From Sophora flavescens (Eukaryota > Streptophyta > Magnoliopsida > Fabales > Fabaceae), in NCBI GenBank assembly GCA_030762895.1, contig CM061069.1, positions 24,919,404 to 24,983,403 of the forward strand: 64,000 nucleotides of DNA, in the 5' to 3' direction. The notes beneath the pieces were generated by a model. It saw nothing but the letters and a program-made list of their open reading frames with translations, searched no databases and was not told the origin of the DNA. A program made the translations under genes and the position numbers. Each line of letters begins with the position of its first letter. The first letter of the stretch is position 1. Below, piece after piece: positions 1 to 12,289 of the stretch.

Positions 1-1737
1 TTGAACCCTTTGATCATGATAGTGTTTTGCTGAGGTCCACCCTAAATCGCACTGCTTCTTGATTTCGACTAGTAGGATATTTAGCTCTTGGACCTTTTGT
101 ACCAATTCATCAGTCATCCTGTCTTGTGCACAAATTTGCTTTTGTAAGTTGGCATTGACTCCCCTTTGTCGATTGACTTCCACTTCCAATGCCTTTCTCA
201 CATCTCCTTGCTGAATGACTTCTTCTTCTAACTGATGCTTTTCTTTTCTTAGTTGATGCCTTTCTGCTGTCAAGGACAATACTTTGCTTTCAAGATTCTG
301 GATCCTAGTCATGACGCTCGGCGGGACCTTGTCTGTATTCTTCTGGACTTTTGAGGTTACGGAGATATCCGCACACAAATCTTTTAAATGTTCATTTTCC
401 TTTGTTAACTTCTCACAGCGCTTCTGACTAATGGCTATTTTCAACTCAGCATCTTGCTTTTGTTGTTCCATTTCCTTCATTTGTACTTCTAGGACTTTTA
501 GTTGTTCTGCCATTTGAGTTACCTAAGGGGAGTAGTCTTCAGCTTTCGTGCTTTCTGCAGGAATGTTGACGGGACCTCTCCTTGATTTTCTCCATGCTTC
601 ATACTCTGAGACAATGATTAGGATTGGTCAGCCCAACTGTGATCTTCCCGCCATCCTCACATTTTTCCATGCATTTCTAACTTCTTTCTCCAACAACTTG
701 GTATTCTCACCATCCTCGTATCGGAAACAGCATCCACCGAGTTGTTCTTCTCGTGGCACGATTTGCATCCAACAAAGTTGTCGTACGCCTATGGCGGGTG
801 TGTAGGATATACACCCTCTCGGACCCATCAAAGGAACATTTGGATAGTCACCACAACTATAAATGATATCTTGCCCCTGTTGACTTTCGTACCATGCACA
901 TACCCACTTAAAAGAGTCTCTTTCCACTTTGTCAAACTCGCTCTTCCATTCCTCTTCATTAAGCTGTCTTGTAGGGATGTTATGGAATCCTCTTAGTGGA
1001 TCTGAATTGCGGTTGATATAGCCTTTTGCGTACATGTGAGTCATGACCCATACATAGAGCAACTGCGCACAACATCTGAGCTTCCCCTTTGGATGCCACT
1101 GGCAAAATTCTAGAGTCAAAGGCGTTTCAGCCAATACTGTCGGCACGAGGTTTTTCTTTCTTTCAACTGTGAAGAACACGTCCATTGCTTCTTGATCTAT
1201 CATGTCTAGCGCCGATGGAAATAGAACCAACCCATATATTGCTAGTGCTAATACCCTCTCAAAGGTTTCCCAGTCTTGTTGATCCATTAGTTTCCTTAAA
1301 TGATTTTCAAGAAATTTTCGGGTCAACCCTCACGAGTTTGAGTGCCCGGTCAAGTTTACTTCAATTTCAGGAAGCCCTAGTAACCCTGCTATGCTTGCAG
1401 TGGTCAAGTATTGCCCCAGGTGAAAGTACACAGTGGGATTTTTCTGCATTGGCAACCTTAACAGGCAAGCATATTCTTCAATGGTGGGTGTAATGTCCAT
1501 GTTTGGCAACTTGAAGCATCTGAGATGTGGGCTCCAATACCGACTTAGAGCACTCAAAGCAGTACCTTGAACCGGTATGAAAATTAGGTCCAAGATCCCT
1601 CCATACTTCTTGACGAAGATTTTTCGATGTTCTTGAGGCAAAGATTGCCTTAACTCTTTCAAATTCTCTAATGAGATCAAAATCACCCTAGACCTCTTGG
1701 TGGCGGGAGCACTGCTAGTGTGTCTGACTTTTTCCAT
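1..1737 (-). pseudogene. Ogre/Tat-type retrotransposon first ORF (DUF7745-like plus coiled coil), broken
   Basis: One minus-strand frame runs from the ATG at 1737 to the left edge (579 codons) and is broken only by stops at 1330-1332 (TGA), 628-630 (TGA) and 523-525 (TAG). The N-terminal ~360 residues (MEKVRHTSSAPATK start, then YWSPHLRCFKLPNMDITPT and a WHPKGKLRCCAQLLYVWVMTHM segment) resemble the plant DUF7745 family found with retroelements. From codon ~409 it becomes a long charged coiled coil rich in E, K and Q. It is the first ORF downstream of a tRNA-Arg-type primer site, the place where Ogre elements carry an extra ORF before gag. Its function is unknown. Each stop could arise from CGA or CAG by one C-to-T change. 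The family assignment is from memory of motifs, so moderately sure. Confidence 0.7.
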
Positions 1738-2654
1738 CTCTTGTTATCAAAGGTGTTATCTCTTACCAAATTATCTGTGCAAGGGAAATTTTATTTTATT
1801 AATAACATTTGGAAAGCAAAATTACTTATGCATGATAGTGTACCAAGATGCATGAATGAATGACATATTGACGATGCATGGCCTACAATACTACATGCAC
1901 GAGCATACAATATAATAATGAGTGTAACAGGATGCAGGAATGAGTGGCATGTTAAGGTGCATGTGGGATGCATGTAGAAAATCGTTATGATGCATGAGAT
2001 ATAAATGTGATTATTCATGCTGCAGAAAAAGATGGAATGCGCTCCCTATTGTCCTACATAGGTCATATCCTAAAGTTGGGACTTATGAAGTCAAGACCCT
2101 AGTTTGGTAGGCTGCTAATGACATTTTATGTGCATGACTTTCGGGACAGATCTAGACCCCTAAACATATGGTCCCCGGATTACCCTCATCTAAAAGATAA
2201 GGATCTGAATCCCTGAACCTCACCACAGGGACAAATAAGTCACAATATGGTAGTCCATGTACCGATAGCAATCCGAGCGGGAGAATCAGTGACTGTCAGG
2301 GACCCAAAAGCATCACAATAACATCACTGAAGCCCCTTCTAATCTTATGGCATTCCAAGGCTCGGGTATAGAGCCCAAAAGTGTGTGAATATGTGATGGT
2401 GATGTCTGTGATGGGAGCATACAAACCTTCACAAAAACCTATTAAAACAAAACTACCCCAAACCTGCAAAAAAAGGAACAAACAACACCAATACAAAAGT
2501 TTTCTACCCTAAGATTGCAAGAATATATAAAAGCAGTTATGAAAGCATTAAAAAAAGAAATAAAACAAAAAGGGTAAAGCAAATATTTTCAAAACTGTTT
2601 TTTTTTTATAAAAAAAATGCACAACCAACTATGATAGGCCTGCCATACCCCTTT
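1738..2654 (-). other. untranslated leader of the Ogre-like element
   Basis: This stretch lies between the primer-binding site and the first ORF and has no coding signal. It holds many degenerate ATGCATGA-type words at 1825-2000 and A-rich tracts at 2540-2620. Long leaders are usual in Ogre elements. Confidence 0.5.
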
Positions 2655-2671
2655 CCCCAGTGGAGTCGCCA
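2655..2671 (-). promoter_or_regulatory. primer-binding site, tRNA-Arg type
   Basis: On the minus strand the sequence is TGGCGACTCCACTGGGG. This matches the kind of tRNA-Arg 3'-end complement used by Ogre-type elements to prime minus-strand DNA synthesis. It sits a few bases from the LTR end, as expected for a minus-strand element. Confidence 0.7.
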
Positions 2672-2673
2672 GC

Positions 2674-4978
2674 TATCGCGACCGTCCCGTACGGGAGCCG
2701 CGAAAAAAGAGATAAAAACAGAGGAATCGCCACTAAAATTTTTTATGGGAAAATCTTAGAAAACCCAATTATTTAAAGGTAAACTGGTCTAAAAAAAAGA
2801 GAGAAGTGAGTCCGGGAGTCGGTTACGAGTAGGGAAGGTGTTAGCACCCCACATCGTCCGTTTAAAAAACGGTACCTCAAGTTAATTGTGCAAAAATATT
2901 TTAATAACCTTTTAAATATTTATTTTACCCCAAAATTTATTTACAAGAAAGAATTATTTTTTAATTTTAATATTTTAAATACTTTTTAATTTTTATATTT
3001 TTAAATTTATTGTTTATAAAAACTAAATGAGGTTGAACACGGCACATGAGTCCACAGGGTAACCTCAAATCTAAGGGATTGGATATGACACCGTGTCCAT
3101 AGAGCATCCCTAAAAATAGAAAAGTTTAATTATTTTGATTAATTATTTTAACATAAAAAGAGACACACAAAAAAGGGAAAAATTAGTTTTGGCTTGACAA
3201 GATGATTTATCTTGCTCCTACGTGTTCCAGGATGCAATGGGAAACTCAAAGCCACGTAGTTCTTTAGAAAATATTTGATTGGTTGGTTGATTTTAATTTT
3301 GATAAAGATTTGATTTTTTTGGTTTTTGTGTTTTAGAAAAGAATTTTATTTTAAAATAAATTCACCTTTGCACAGAGTCCAAGATAGCAGCGCTTTACGA
3401 TAAACCCTTACAAATTTTTTTGCGACACTTGAGGATGAAAAAATCGTACATCAACGTTGTAAATCGTTGGTATATTTTATTATTATAAAGTTGGATAAAA
3501 TTTTGTTAAAAAAGAGTAAATTGAAGATATTTTAATTTTTACAAAAAAAATGAATTCACTCTTGCACAGGGTTGAAGATAGCGGAGCTATACGATAAACC
3601 CTTACAATTCATACAACACTTGAGGTTGAAAAATCATACATCAACATTGCAGATTGTTGCATGAAATCGAAAGATTCTCTCTTTTTATTTTTATGACCCC
3701 CTTTTTTTTTTACCCAAATGAAACACAACATATCAGTAACTAAAAAAGGGAAGAAGGCAAACAAATCCATCAGGCCACCAGGAACCCAAATATCCCCATA
3801 AGCCCAAATCCAACAAGTAAAAAAAGGCTAAAAGCAAATAAAACAAAAAAGGAAAAGGAAACATAAATAGATGAATTTTTTTTAAACAAGAGTACTTTCT
3901 CATTCTTCACACATCAGAGCAGCATAGGGTAAGTTATAGTGAGAGTGACAAACCAGCCAAGAGATCAACTTTGGCCCTTCACCTGCATGAACGTCGGAGA
4001 GAGCAGCGGCTGGCCAAAACGACGGCTTCTGTCGAAGATCCTGGCTAGGTTGGAGGCGAGATGGTAGTCCTAGATTTGAGCTTCGTGGCGAAGGTCATGA
4101 TGACAGCGGCTTGCGACGGTGGCGGAGGAGATCGTCCGGCTCGTGGTGGGTGGGAGGGTCGTTCGCGATGGAGGCGCGGAGGATGGAAGCGGATCTGGTA
4201 TTCCTCTCTTCCTCACGTCAACGAACGGCCGATGGTGATGCAGGACGGGCGGCGCGCATTTTCGGTGGCCGGAGGTGGCTGGGTTGTGGAGAGATGGAGG
4301 AGGAAGGTGAAGCGAGAGGGAGGAAGATGAAGGTGGAAGGATTCGTTATGTCTCTGTAAAAATGTATGTGTGGTTTTGTTTTTTTGAAACAAGAATGGAG
4401 AAGAATACAGGAAAGAACTCTAGGTGTCTTTTTTATGATTGATTTTTTTCCTCAGCTCCCCCCCCCCCCCCTTAGTCACTGTTGAATGTCTAAATTATAG
4501 CACAAAAAATGAAGAAGATGACAAATCTTCTTGTTAGGCCAGCTGGTGTGGGTACAAGTAGTGAGGAGCAAATCAGCCTTTACTCCACCACCTTGCTTGG
4601 CTGGTGCAAGGGTAGGGAGGGTGCCTCCCCTTTTTTTAGTAAAAAAGTGAAAGAAGACAAAGAGGGACCAAGAAAACAAAATCTGGTCCATACTTGAAAG
4701 AGTAAAGTGAAAGCTGACCATTTTTCAATTTTTTTTTTACTTTTTACTATTTTTTATTTTATTTTAATAACAAATCAGAATAATAAAAAAACAATTTTTT
4801 AGTTGGGCTTGGATAATGGGCCAACAAGCCATTTGTAACAATAAAAGGAAAATGGGCTACACTAATTCTATAATGGGCCAAGAATAAAATCACTTTTTTG
4901 TTTTATTTTTATCATGTTTTTGTTTACTATTTTTCAAAACATTAATTAAAAAAATCCGAGCATAATTAGGTGTTCACA
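2674..4978 (-). repeat. 5' LTR of the Ogre-like element
   Basis: The LTR starts next to the primer site and probably ends at the TGTTCACA around 4971-4978, giving a minus-strand LTR beginning TGTGAACACC, about 2.3 kb. The outer boundary is inferred from this terminal word; the partner LTR lies outside the window. It contains a GC-rich block (3980-4360) with chance ORFs, a run of 14 C at 4458-4471, and conserved-looking text near the inner edge (2800-2890). Confidence 0.6.
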
Positions 4979-7900
4979 CACTTCCATAAGTAAACAAGTA
5001 GTCTATCACTGGGTTTCATACCCGATCACAGTCTTTTGAAAAAATGCATGAACACTTCAATATTCAGGCTCTAAATTAATACTTAATCTCCGGAGATCCC
5101 AACACCAAATAAATGAGTTGATCACGCTAAATTTCCAGGTATATTAGTTACAACGTGGCATGGAATACCATTCGGCACCATACATAACAACGTAGCCCGA
5201 ATACCCTATCATTAAGGTATTCGACATAGGACATAGCATGAATACCCTATCATTAAGGTATCATACCTAACAACGTAGCCCGAATACTCTATCATTAAGG
5301 TATCAGACATAGGACATAACAACGTAGCCCGAATACCCTATCATTTAGGTATCAGACATAGGACGTGACATGTCTGCCAATGTATGCATATAAAACATTT
5401 TGTCCTCGTTATTTTTCTTTGTGTTCATTCTTCTTTTGTCGAAGCTCAAGATGGCTTACAACTATTCTAATTTTTAACGTGATAGATTTCTCAACACTAA
5501 CACAGGACACGAAGTCCGAATGCTCAATCATAAAACCTTAGACCTTGCAATCAGTCTTAGGTTCGTGGTGATGAAAATAAAAACAATATTCTCTATTAAC
5601 AACGTTCATCACAACGTGTAACAACAGTACAACATGTAACAACGTAACACAGATCAAAGATCTTCGTGCTTGTAATTAAGAACGCCAGTATCACGAAGTC
5701 TCGGATACTAGGTTTACGTTAACATTGTTTTCGTTCGGTGAAACACAAAATCAAAACAAAACTTTCGAAACTTATCCAAGTTGTCGGAAATAACCCGATG
5801 TATAAAACTATTTTATGGGAAATACGTTTACGTTGGAAATTCATTTTACAAAAACATCAAAATCACTTGAAATTCATTTCCTCCCATAAAATCAATATTT
5901 TGAACATGAAAATCTTGCTTTTATACAAATTCTCTATTTTAACTAATATTACCGTTTTTAGTAATCCTACCGTAAATATTATCGGAATTGTTCGACGTTT
6001 GACATTTTAAAAACGTTTTAAGTCCAATTATAACTTTTCTAGTAAAATAATTTTTCCAATAGTATAATAAAATTATTTTTGAAACTTATTTTCTTAAAAT
6101 AACATTTTCTAATATTTAGAAATTTCCTACGTATAAACTAGCAGTGCAAAAATATTTTCACGGTTACATCCTCACTATGACTCAAATTGTTTTTACACTA
6201 ATAAATCATTAAAATAATAATATTTATCAACATTTCTTAATTTTTCCAAATAAAATTTTCCATCAATATTATATTCCAATATTTCTCTATTAAATATTGA
6301 ATATAATTTTTATAGCTTCTTCTGACTTTTATCCGGTTAATTGATTGGCGCGACCACCATCCGGGCTTCTCAAACAACAATCAATGACAACATCATAATA
6401 ATATTCCTAGGCAGATCATGCATCACAACATTATAATATTTAACTGCAAGTAAACACTTAACCGCAGATAAATAAACACATATATAAATAACACAACTTA
6501 TAACCAGTTAAGCAAAAACACAACAACCATAGATAAATATACAGACCAAACAGATAGCATGTAGCCATCGGAAAAATCCCTCAGGCAATCTCCTCTTACC
6601 TCTTGAAGATTCAAGCTTCCGATTAAAACTTTTACACAAATCCGGAAACGACGACACACATACAAGGCACACATCTTTATCCTTCAATAAACCACAACTC
6701 AACCAATCAAAATCAACCAAATACAATCACCTAAACTCTAAGGTTAGGTCACGGCCTCAATAGGGTTTGATGACTAAAAATTTCTAAAAATGCTTAAGTC
6801 TTTGGATTAATGATCCCTGAGTACTTAGGACATAAACCATGATTATTTGACAAGGATTTTGAATCAAATTCACCAAACCAACATAGTTAGGGTTTCGGCC
6901 ATGATCATCAAAATTAGCTAGGGATCTCAAAATTTCACATACTCTTAGATCCATGACCTTAGAGTAGTATAGAATTAAGAGCAATGATCATAAGTTGAAT
7001 ACCAAAACAAAATCATCCAAGTCCTCAAGAACATGGATTCAGCCTTCACATGAAAAATACACTAGGATTTTAGTTTGATACAACACTTTGGATCCAACCT
7101 ATCCATGATATGAAAAGATGAAATACAAGTTCACATACTAAGGAAAACAAACAAAATATCCTCCACCCAACAAGCAAGGTTTCGGCCTTGAAGAGAAAAA
7201 TGGGGAGGAAAACTTTGTTTGCAACAAACTCTTGGATCGTGATAGTAGAGTTGGTAATAGGAACATAGAAATTGGTTTCACATTTTTAGGATTTTTCTAT
7301 GATTTCTATGAATTATCAAACTTCTAGATCTAAGAATTGAAAAAAATGAATAAGGCATTGAATCATGAAATTATATGAAGAACATAGTGCTTAATAATGA
7401 CGAGGATCAATGATTACATCTTGGAATTGGAAAAAGTGCAAGGAATCACTAAGTTGCTTCACAAATCAAGCTTAAGGAACTTAAGAGATTTTAAGTAAAA
7501 ATGGAGGAAAGCTCTCATGAAGAAGATGATGAAGGCCTTAAATAGAAGTGAGAATGGGATCATTTGGAGGGGTTTGGTCGTGCCAACTAGGGGCAAAAAG
7601 GTCCAAGCATGAATTCTTAGGGACAAAATGATAATCTTGTACAATGGCATTTTTGTAGTTAAAAACCAACCTTAAGGACATTATGGTAAAATCTCCTAAA
7701 ATGTTATCCTTACTAAGGTGAGTCACCTATATGACTCACCCCTTGTGAGTCACCACTTGTCTCCATCCATTGAATGTCGGATTTTGTCTCTGCATGTCCG
7801 TTCTCGGCTCCGTCTATTACCCGATTAGGGTTTCTGTCTGATTTTCGATCGAAAATTATCAAAATAACCAAACTCGTTGGAAATATATTTTAAAAATAAT

Positions 7901-8322
7901 CCATTTCATTCACGAGTCAAAATTAGGTTTTCTGATCATTGAAATCTTACTGTTAGTGAAAACACAGACTGTTTTCCAACCGAACTTTTACCAAAATGCG
8001 TCCGATTAAACATAATTTTTCATTTCTAATCAGAAATTTGGAAAGTAGAACTCCTCACGGACAAAATATAAAAAAAACTATAAATTTCAGTTTCGGGTCA
8101 AATTAGGGTTTTCTGCCGGTATAAAATTATACCGTCAGTAAAAATGCAGATCAGTTTTCGAATGAATTTTAAACCCAAAATTTCACCCTATACTTATAAA
8201 AATAAGTATAATATGAATATGACTTTAGTTTTCCTAAAATCATTGTCTAAGTCTCGGATAAAAATGTAAACATATTTATATAATTTCCGATATTAGAAAG
8301 TAGCGAAAAGTCGGGGTGTTAC
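4979..8322. repeat. LTR-X family copy (old LTR, left end cut by the Ogre-like element)
   Basis: It ends CGGGGTGTTACA at 8322, a typical chromovirus LTR end. The part from about 6900 to 8170 is clearly similar to 46900-47740, for example the gtgagtcacc repeats (7720-7750 against 47432-47470), the tgtctctgca-tccgttctcg stretch and the tcaaaattaggttttct motif. The Ogre-like LTR abuts it at 4978, so that element probably inserted here. I see no gene in it; short ORFs at 5738, 6508 and 6784 lack any family signal. Confidence 0.55.
5186..5370. repeat. minisatellite, ~49-bp unit
   Basis: The word aacgtagcccgaataccc recurs near 5189, 5272 and 5321. Each copy is followed by tatcattaaggtat and a gacataggaca motif. 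The last two units are 49 bp apart; the first is lengthened by a partial duplication. Confidence 0.75.
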
Positions 8323-8632
8323 ACCTATTCCAATGATGCAACCTAACAAGAACAAGTTCTTTTTTTTCTTCAAGAACTAACTAAGAAACTCCCACTGAAG
8401 TTTCACTAAGGAGAAAAACAATAGGAATATTTAAAAGTAAATGGAGGGTGTGAATAGTTAGAAAGAATTTAAGTATAAGATATAATTGATAACCAATGGA
8501 AGAGTTATTAAGAAACAAGGAGAAGACAAGAATAGATAAAGTTACTCTTAAAAGAAAATACTCTTAAAAGAAGTAAGTATTAAATACTTTTTTATTTAAT
8601 ACTTTATACATTTGTTAGGCACTCTGAGCATA
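8323..8632. other. AT-rich spacer
   Basis: A/T-rich DNA between LTR-X and the MITE. I see no gene, repeat or motif that I can support. Confidence 0.5.
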
Positions 8633-9204
8633 AGGGTGGACTCGGCTCCGGGTCCAGTTGATGACCCAACCAACTCCAATCAAAATGATATAAAATTTGG
8701 GTTTATGTGAATCACCTGTTTGGATTAGTTTTAAAATGTTCTTACCCCTATAGTTCAGATCGGTGACGGGTTGAAGGAAAAAAAATAGCAACCCGACCCG
8801 ACCCATGGAGATGTAGTTTTTTTAGTTTTTATCTTACACTCTTTTTATCCTTTCAATTTCTCCCTTTTCTTTCTAACTCTCTTATGTCTAGTCTCTCTCG
8901 GTCTCTTGATCTCTCATCTCATCTGATCCCGCATCCGTCGTCCAATAACATGTCGTCCACCGTCCAACAACACAGGCACCTGTCATCTTCCAGCAACACG
9001 CCTCACATCTTCTCATTGTTTTTCTTATTTTTATTATTGAAACATTGGAACTAATCACTCGACCCGAAGTAACTTGAATGTGATCGGGTTGATTTAGTCT
9101 GAGTTGTGCAAATTTTCCCCATGACTCAAATCAATCAAATTTGATCGATTTGGACCCAAATTCCTCCCAAATCCGACTAAACCCGACCTGTGTCCACCCC
9201 ACTA
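8633..9204. mobile_element. hAT-like MITE, ~570 bp
   Basis: The ends form an imperfect inverted repeat: AGGGTGGACTCGG at the left against GGGGTGGACACAGG read from the right, both followed by CGGGT-rich sequence. AGCATA flanks both sides (8627-8632 and 9205-9210) and may be part of an 8-bp target duplication. Subterminal sequence is rich in CCCGAC/CGGGTT words. It has no coding capacity. The superfamily is inferred from the TIR style. Confidence 0.5.
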
Positions 9205-9829
9205 AGCATATCCCACAAGTGAATTGATAATAAGGGTTTTTACTTTTCGTGAACCTTGTGTCAGTAAAACCTTACTGACCTGTGTTTTATACTTGGCTTT
9301 GGCCACCGTCGTCCCAAGGCTAAAGCCACCCGAGCAAGGGCTTTAGGCCTAAAAAAAATCACTTACTTGTTAGTAGTTACTATATAATTAGGCAGGTTTT
9401 TTATTTTAAAAATATTACTTACTAGTTAATAGTTAATATATAATAATTTAATAAATGATTTTGCATATTTCTCTTAAAAAAAAGATTTTGCATCTCAAAA
9501 AACTTGAAAGATAAACTTTAAATAAAATAATAATAATTTTAATAAAATAAATTTTTTTAAGCAAGGTGACAAGTCACCATAAATTTTTTAATAAAATAAA
9601 AAAGAAAACAAGAACATGGGGGACATAAACCAAAATCCATGTAAAATAAACGAGAATCAAGCATACCTAGAATTATGTTTTTAATTTAGTCTCAGGTTAT
9701 ACTTCTTCCGAGATTTGGACGTAATCACTATGAAATCATTCCAGAGTTCGCTTTAGGTCTAAATTGGTGTTGGGTCGACCCTGGTCTTTGGTATACAAGC
9801 AAATTACTTCTTGACTAATTTTTTGTAAT
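9205..9829. other. AT-rich spacer
   Basis: No coding signal. It contains A/T homopolymer runs and a short GC-richer patch at 9295-9350. Nothing else is recognisable. Confidence 0.5.
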
Positions 9830-9839
9830 ATATTATTCT

Positions 9840-10040
9840 TTTTTTTGGTGAAGATTAAGTTTAGGTGAGTTGGGTCCCGTGGGCTCACTAGGGTCAGGGC
9901 AGATCTCACGACTCGGAGCACTTACAAAGGTACTTATAGATTACCCACCAACAAGATCCTCACATCGGCAACGGGATTTGAACTTACGTCCTTATAGGAT
10001 ATGAGTCGTATCCTTACCAACCTGACCAACCTTCGTTGGC
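9840..10040 (-). mobile_element. tRNA-derived SINE
   Basis: Read on the minus strand, a tRNA-like head carries an A-box-like TGGTCAGGTTGGTAAGG and a B-box-like AGTTCAAATCCC about 35 bases later. The body then runs to an A-rich tail (CACCAAAAAAAAG). Flanks ATATTATTCT (9830-9839) and ATATCATTCT (10041-10050) look like a target duplication with one mismatch. At about 200 bp it fits a plant SINE transcribed by RNA polymerase III from its internal boxes and mobilised in trans by a LINE. Confidence 0.7.
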
Positions 10041-10050
10041 ATATCATTCT

Positions 10051-11447
10051 CTTATACTTCAATTAGAAAATAATAATAACCAGGAGAAAATTTTATCCCT
10101 TAATTTAAAAAACAGGGTGGGACAGGAAAGGAGGATAAGAGATTTGAATCCCGATTAGAAGAATTGCAAGCAGAACCGTAACAGATTGTCCTCTCAATTG
10201 TATTGACTTCCTTTACAAGAAGGAAACCGTCCAGCTACCAGCCAAGTCTCCATAAATACTTGCCGTCGTTATTGGGAATATGAACTCAGAGACATGTGAC
10301 CATGTATATGTCCAAATTTGGCCACCTTCAACCCACCAGCAAAAGGTTCAGAACCCTGAATATTTGGGAAGAAAATGAAAATACATTGCTAGCTTTATAT
10401 TCCTATATAGTTTACTTGTCTTTCAGGTATTAAAGAAACCACTGCTCTGCGCATGTTGAACTGGCTAGGCTCACATTTTGGTGTCTTCTTCGTCGGTAAC
10501 TATCTATTTTAATTAATTAATTCTATATTCTCATTGCTAGCTGCCACGCTTTTTTGGTGTACATAAGGGAAAAACAAGAAAGGTCACTATCTATTTGTTC
10601 CTTCTTATCTCTCTTTTTCCTCATGACTGTGACATTGCCCCCTAGAACTATAGCTTTGGGCCTTTGGACCTCCCAATTTGCTTGCACTACCTTTCATATT
10701 TATGTATGTATCTATTTACATCCATTTGTAATAAAATGTGTGTGGAAGATCTTCCTTGTGTGGAGCAAAATAAAAAAGGTTTGTAGAGTGGATGTCGTCC
10801 CTTGTGCTATAAGGCTTTGCGCGTCACACGTACATAAACATGGGAATCCATTCCCAACATAAACATATACTTAATGTTTGTCACTATTCGGATACTATTT
10901 TTCAATGCTTCTATTAGACGGACATATGTATTAATTATTAGTATGATATGTCTAGCTAGATTTGATGTTCAAGATGATGCTTGTCTTCATTTTCAAAATT
11001 TATAACATCTCATTATAAAATTGGGGTTCACGCATTTTTGGGATGTCTTTTTTAGATGAAATAATGGGTGGAATGTGGATAAATGCTAAGAGATGGCTGG
11101 TGCGGATAATTCAAATGAGAACAGATTTTTCTAATTTAAAAATTTTATTTTTAACTTTTTTGATTCTTGAAAACCTCCATTAACTGTTCAGGAGACATTT
11201 AGTAGACCATCTTAGCATGGCAGCCTTATTGTCAAAATTGTCTTGGCCGGCTACAATTGCTCCATATATTTGTCTTGTCAATTGTCTACTAAAATGTTCA
11301 CGAGTCACTCTATATATTTAAGGTGAAGTTAAGTATATGCAATAAAGTATAATTTCATCGTATATAATAGGGCCGATCAAAGGCCCAAAATAATCAAAGT
11401 CACTTCTCTGTCAATGAATAAATTTTATTGAATAATTTTGTCACAAA
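10051..11447. other. intergenic DNA, mostly featureless
   Basis: Apart from the exon-like segment at 10427-10495 I see nothing certain. An ORF at 10554-10862 (102 codons) has low-complexity hydrophobic content and no family resemblance, so I do not call it a gene. Confidence 0.4.
10427..10495 (+). pseudogene. exon-like segment, unknown gene
   Basis: A pyrimidine-rich tract ending CAG precedes it and GTAACT follows. Between them the phase-2 frame is open for 22 codons (KETTALRMLNWLGSHFGVFF). I do not recognise the family, and no neighbouring exon is visible. It may be a gene relic or chance. Confidence 0.25.
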
Positions 11448-11460
11448 ATCACCCTCTGGA

Positions 11461-11597
11461 AATTTTTTTTATTGACAAATGTTAGTATTAGTGTTAGTAT
11501 TTATTAGTGGGTGGGGTTTGAACCATCAACCTCCTTATCACTCTAGTCCTTGACTCCCTCAACCCAACCTCCAAACCAACCTTATAACCCTTAATCG
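11461..11597 (-). mobile_element. short SINE with 13-bp target duplication
   Basis: ATCACCCTCTGGA occurs exactly at 11448-11460 and 11598-11610, bracketing a 137-bp insert. On the minus strand the insert has a perfect-looking B box (GGTTCAAACCCC) and ends in an A-rich tail (CAATAAAAAAAATT). The A box is weak. The perfect duplication suggests a fairly recent insertion. Confidence 0.75.
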
Positions 11598-11610
11598 ATC
11601 ACCCTCTGGA

Positions 11611-12289
11611 TTGAAAGTTTCTAGAACATTTTTATAAATTCAAAATTATTTTATATTTCATGGGTATATGTCTAGATTATCGTACATAAAGTGTTAAATT
11701 TTCTTAGTGTGGACTGACATAATTAAATAAAGTCTTTTTTTTTATATAAAATTCTGATTAATGGATGCCAAATTATATCGAGCATATTGTAAACTTAATT
11801 AAGCCCAAACAAATGTGATCTATATTGTTGGCCGTATTTTATTACAACTTCTCATAAGTGGATACATATGGATCCTGTATGTCAGTTTTGCCATGATGGG
11901 TTGGGTTAACCCATATCGTTATGTATACAAGGACAAGCCCCTATTCCTTGCCACCTTCTGAGTAAAGATGTCCCATCGAAAATGTTGCGTAGCGGTTTGA
12001 CGTGGGATAGGCATAGTTTATCTCTTGAAAGCACATTAAACCCGATGAAAGAATGACATCACTATATTATACCTTTTCAGATATTCCGAAAACATAATCT
12101 TTAGATTAGAATATATTGTGTATGTCATATTTGGATTTGAAACATTGTATGATTTAATTCTTATTTTCCTACCAACTGTATTAGAGTCAATTCTAATCCT
12201 ATTTATGGCTACTAATTTGTTGTATGATTATTTTGTATTTCAGAAAACCTTATATTTCTGTTTATTAAAGAAATAATTTTTTTGGGTCA
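11611..12289. other. spacer before the Tat element
   Basis: AT-rich DNA with no gene or repeat that I can recognise. Confidence 0.45.

Noticed and set aside
4061..4359. Two overlapping ORFs in a GC-rich block of the Ogre LTR
   Set aside because: Gly/Arg/Trp-rich composition from GC bias, no family, and inside an LTR.
9960..10040. tRNA gene (A and B box)
   Set aside because: No cloverleaf that I can fold, plus an A-rich tail and target duplication, so a SINE.
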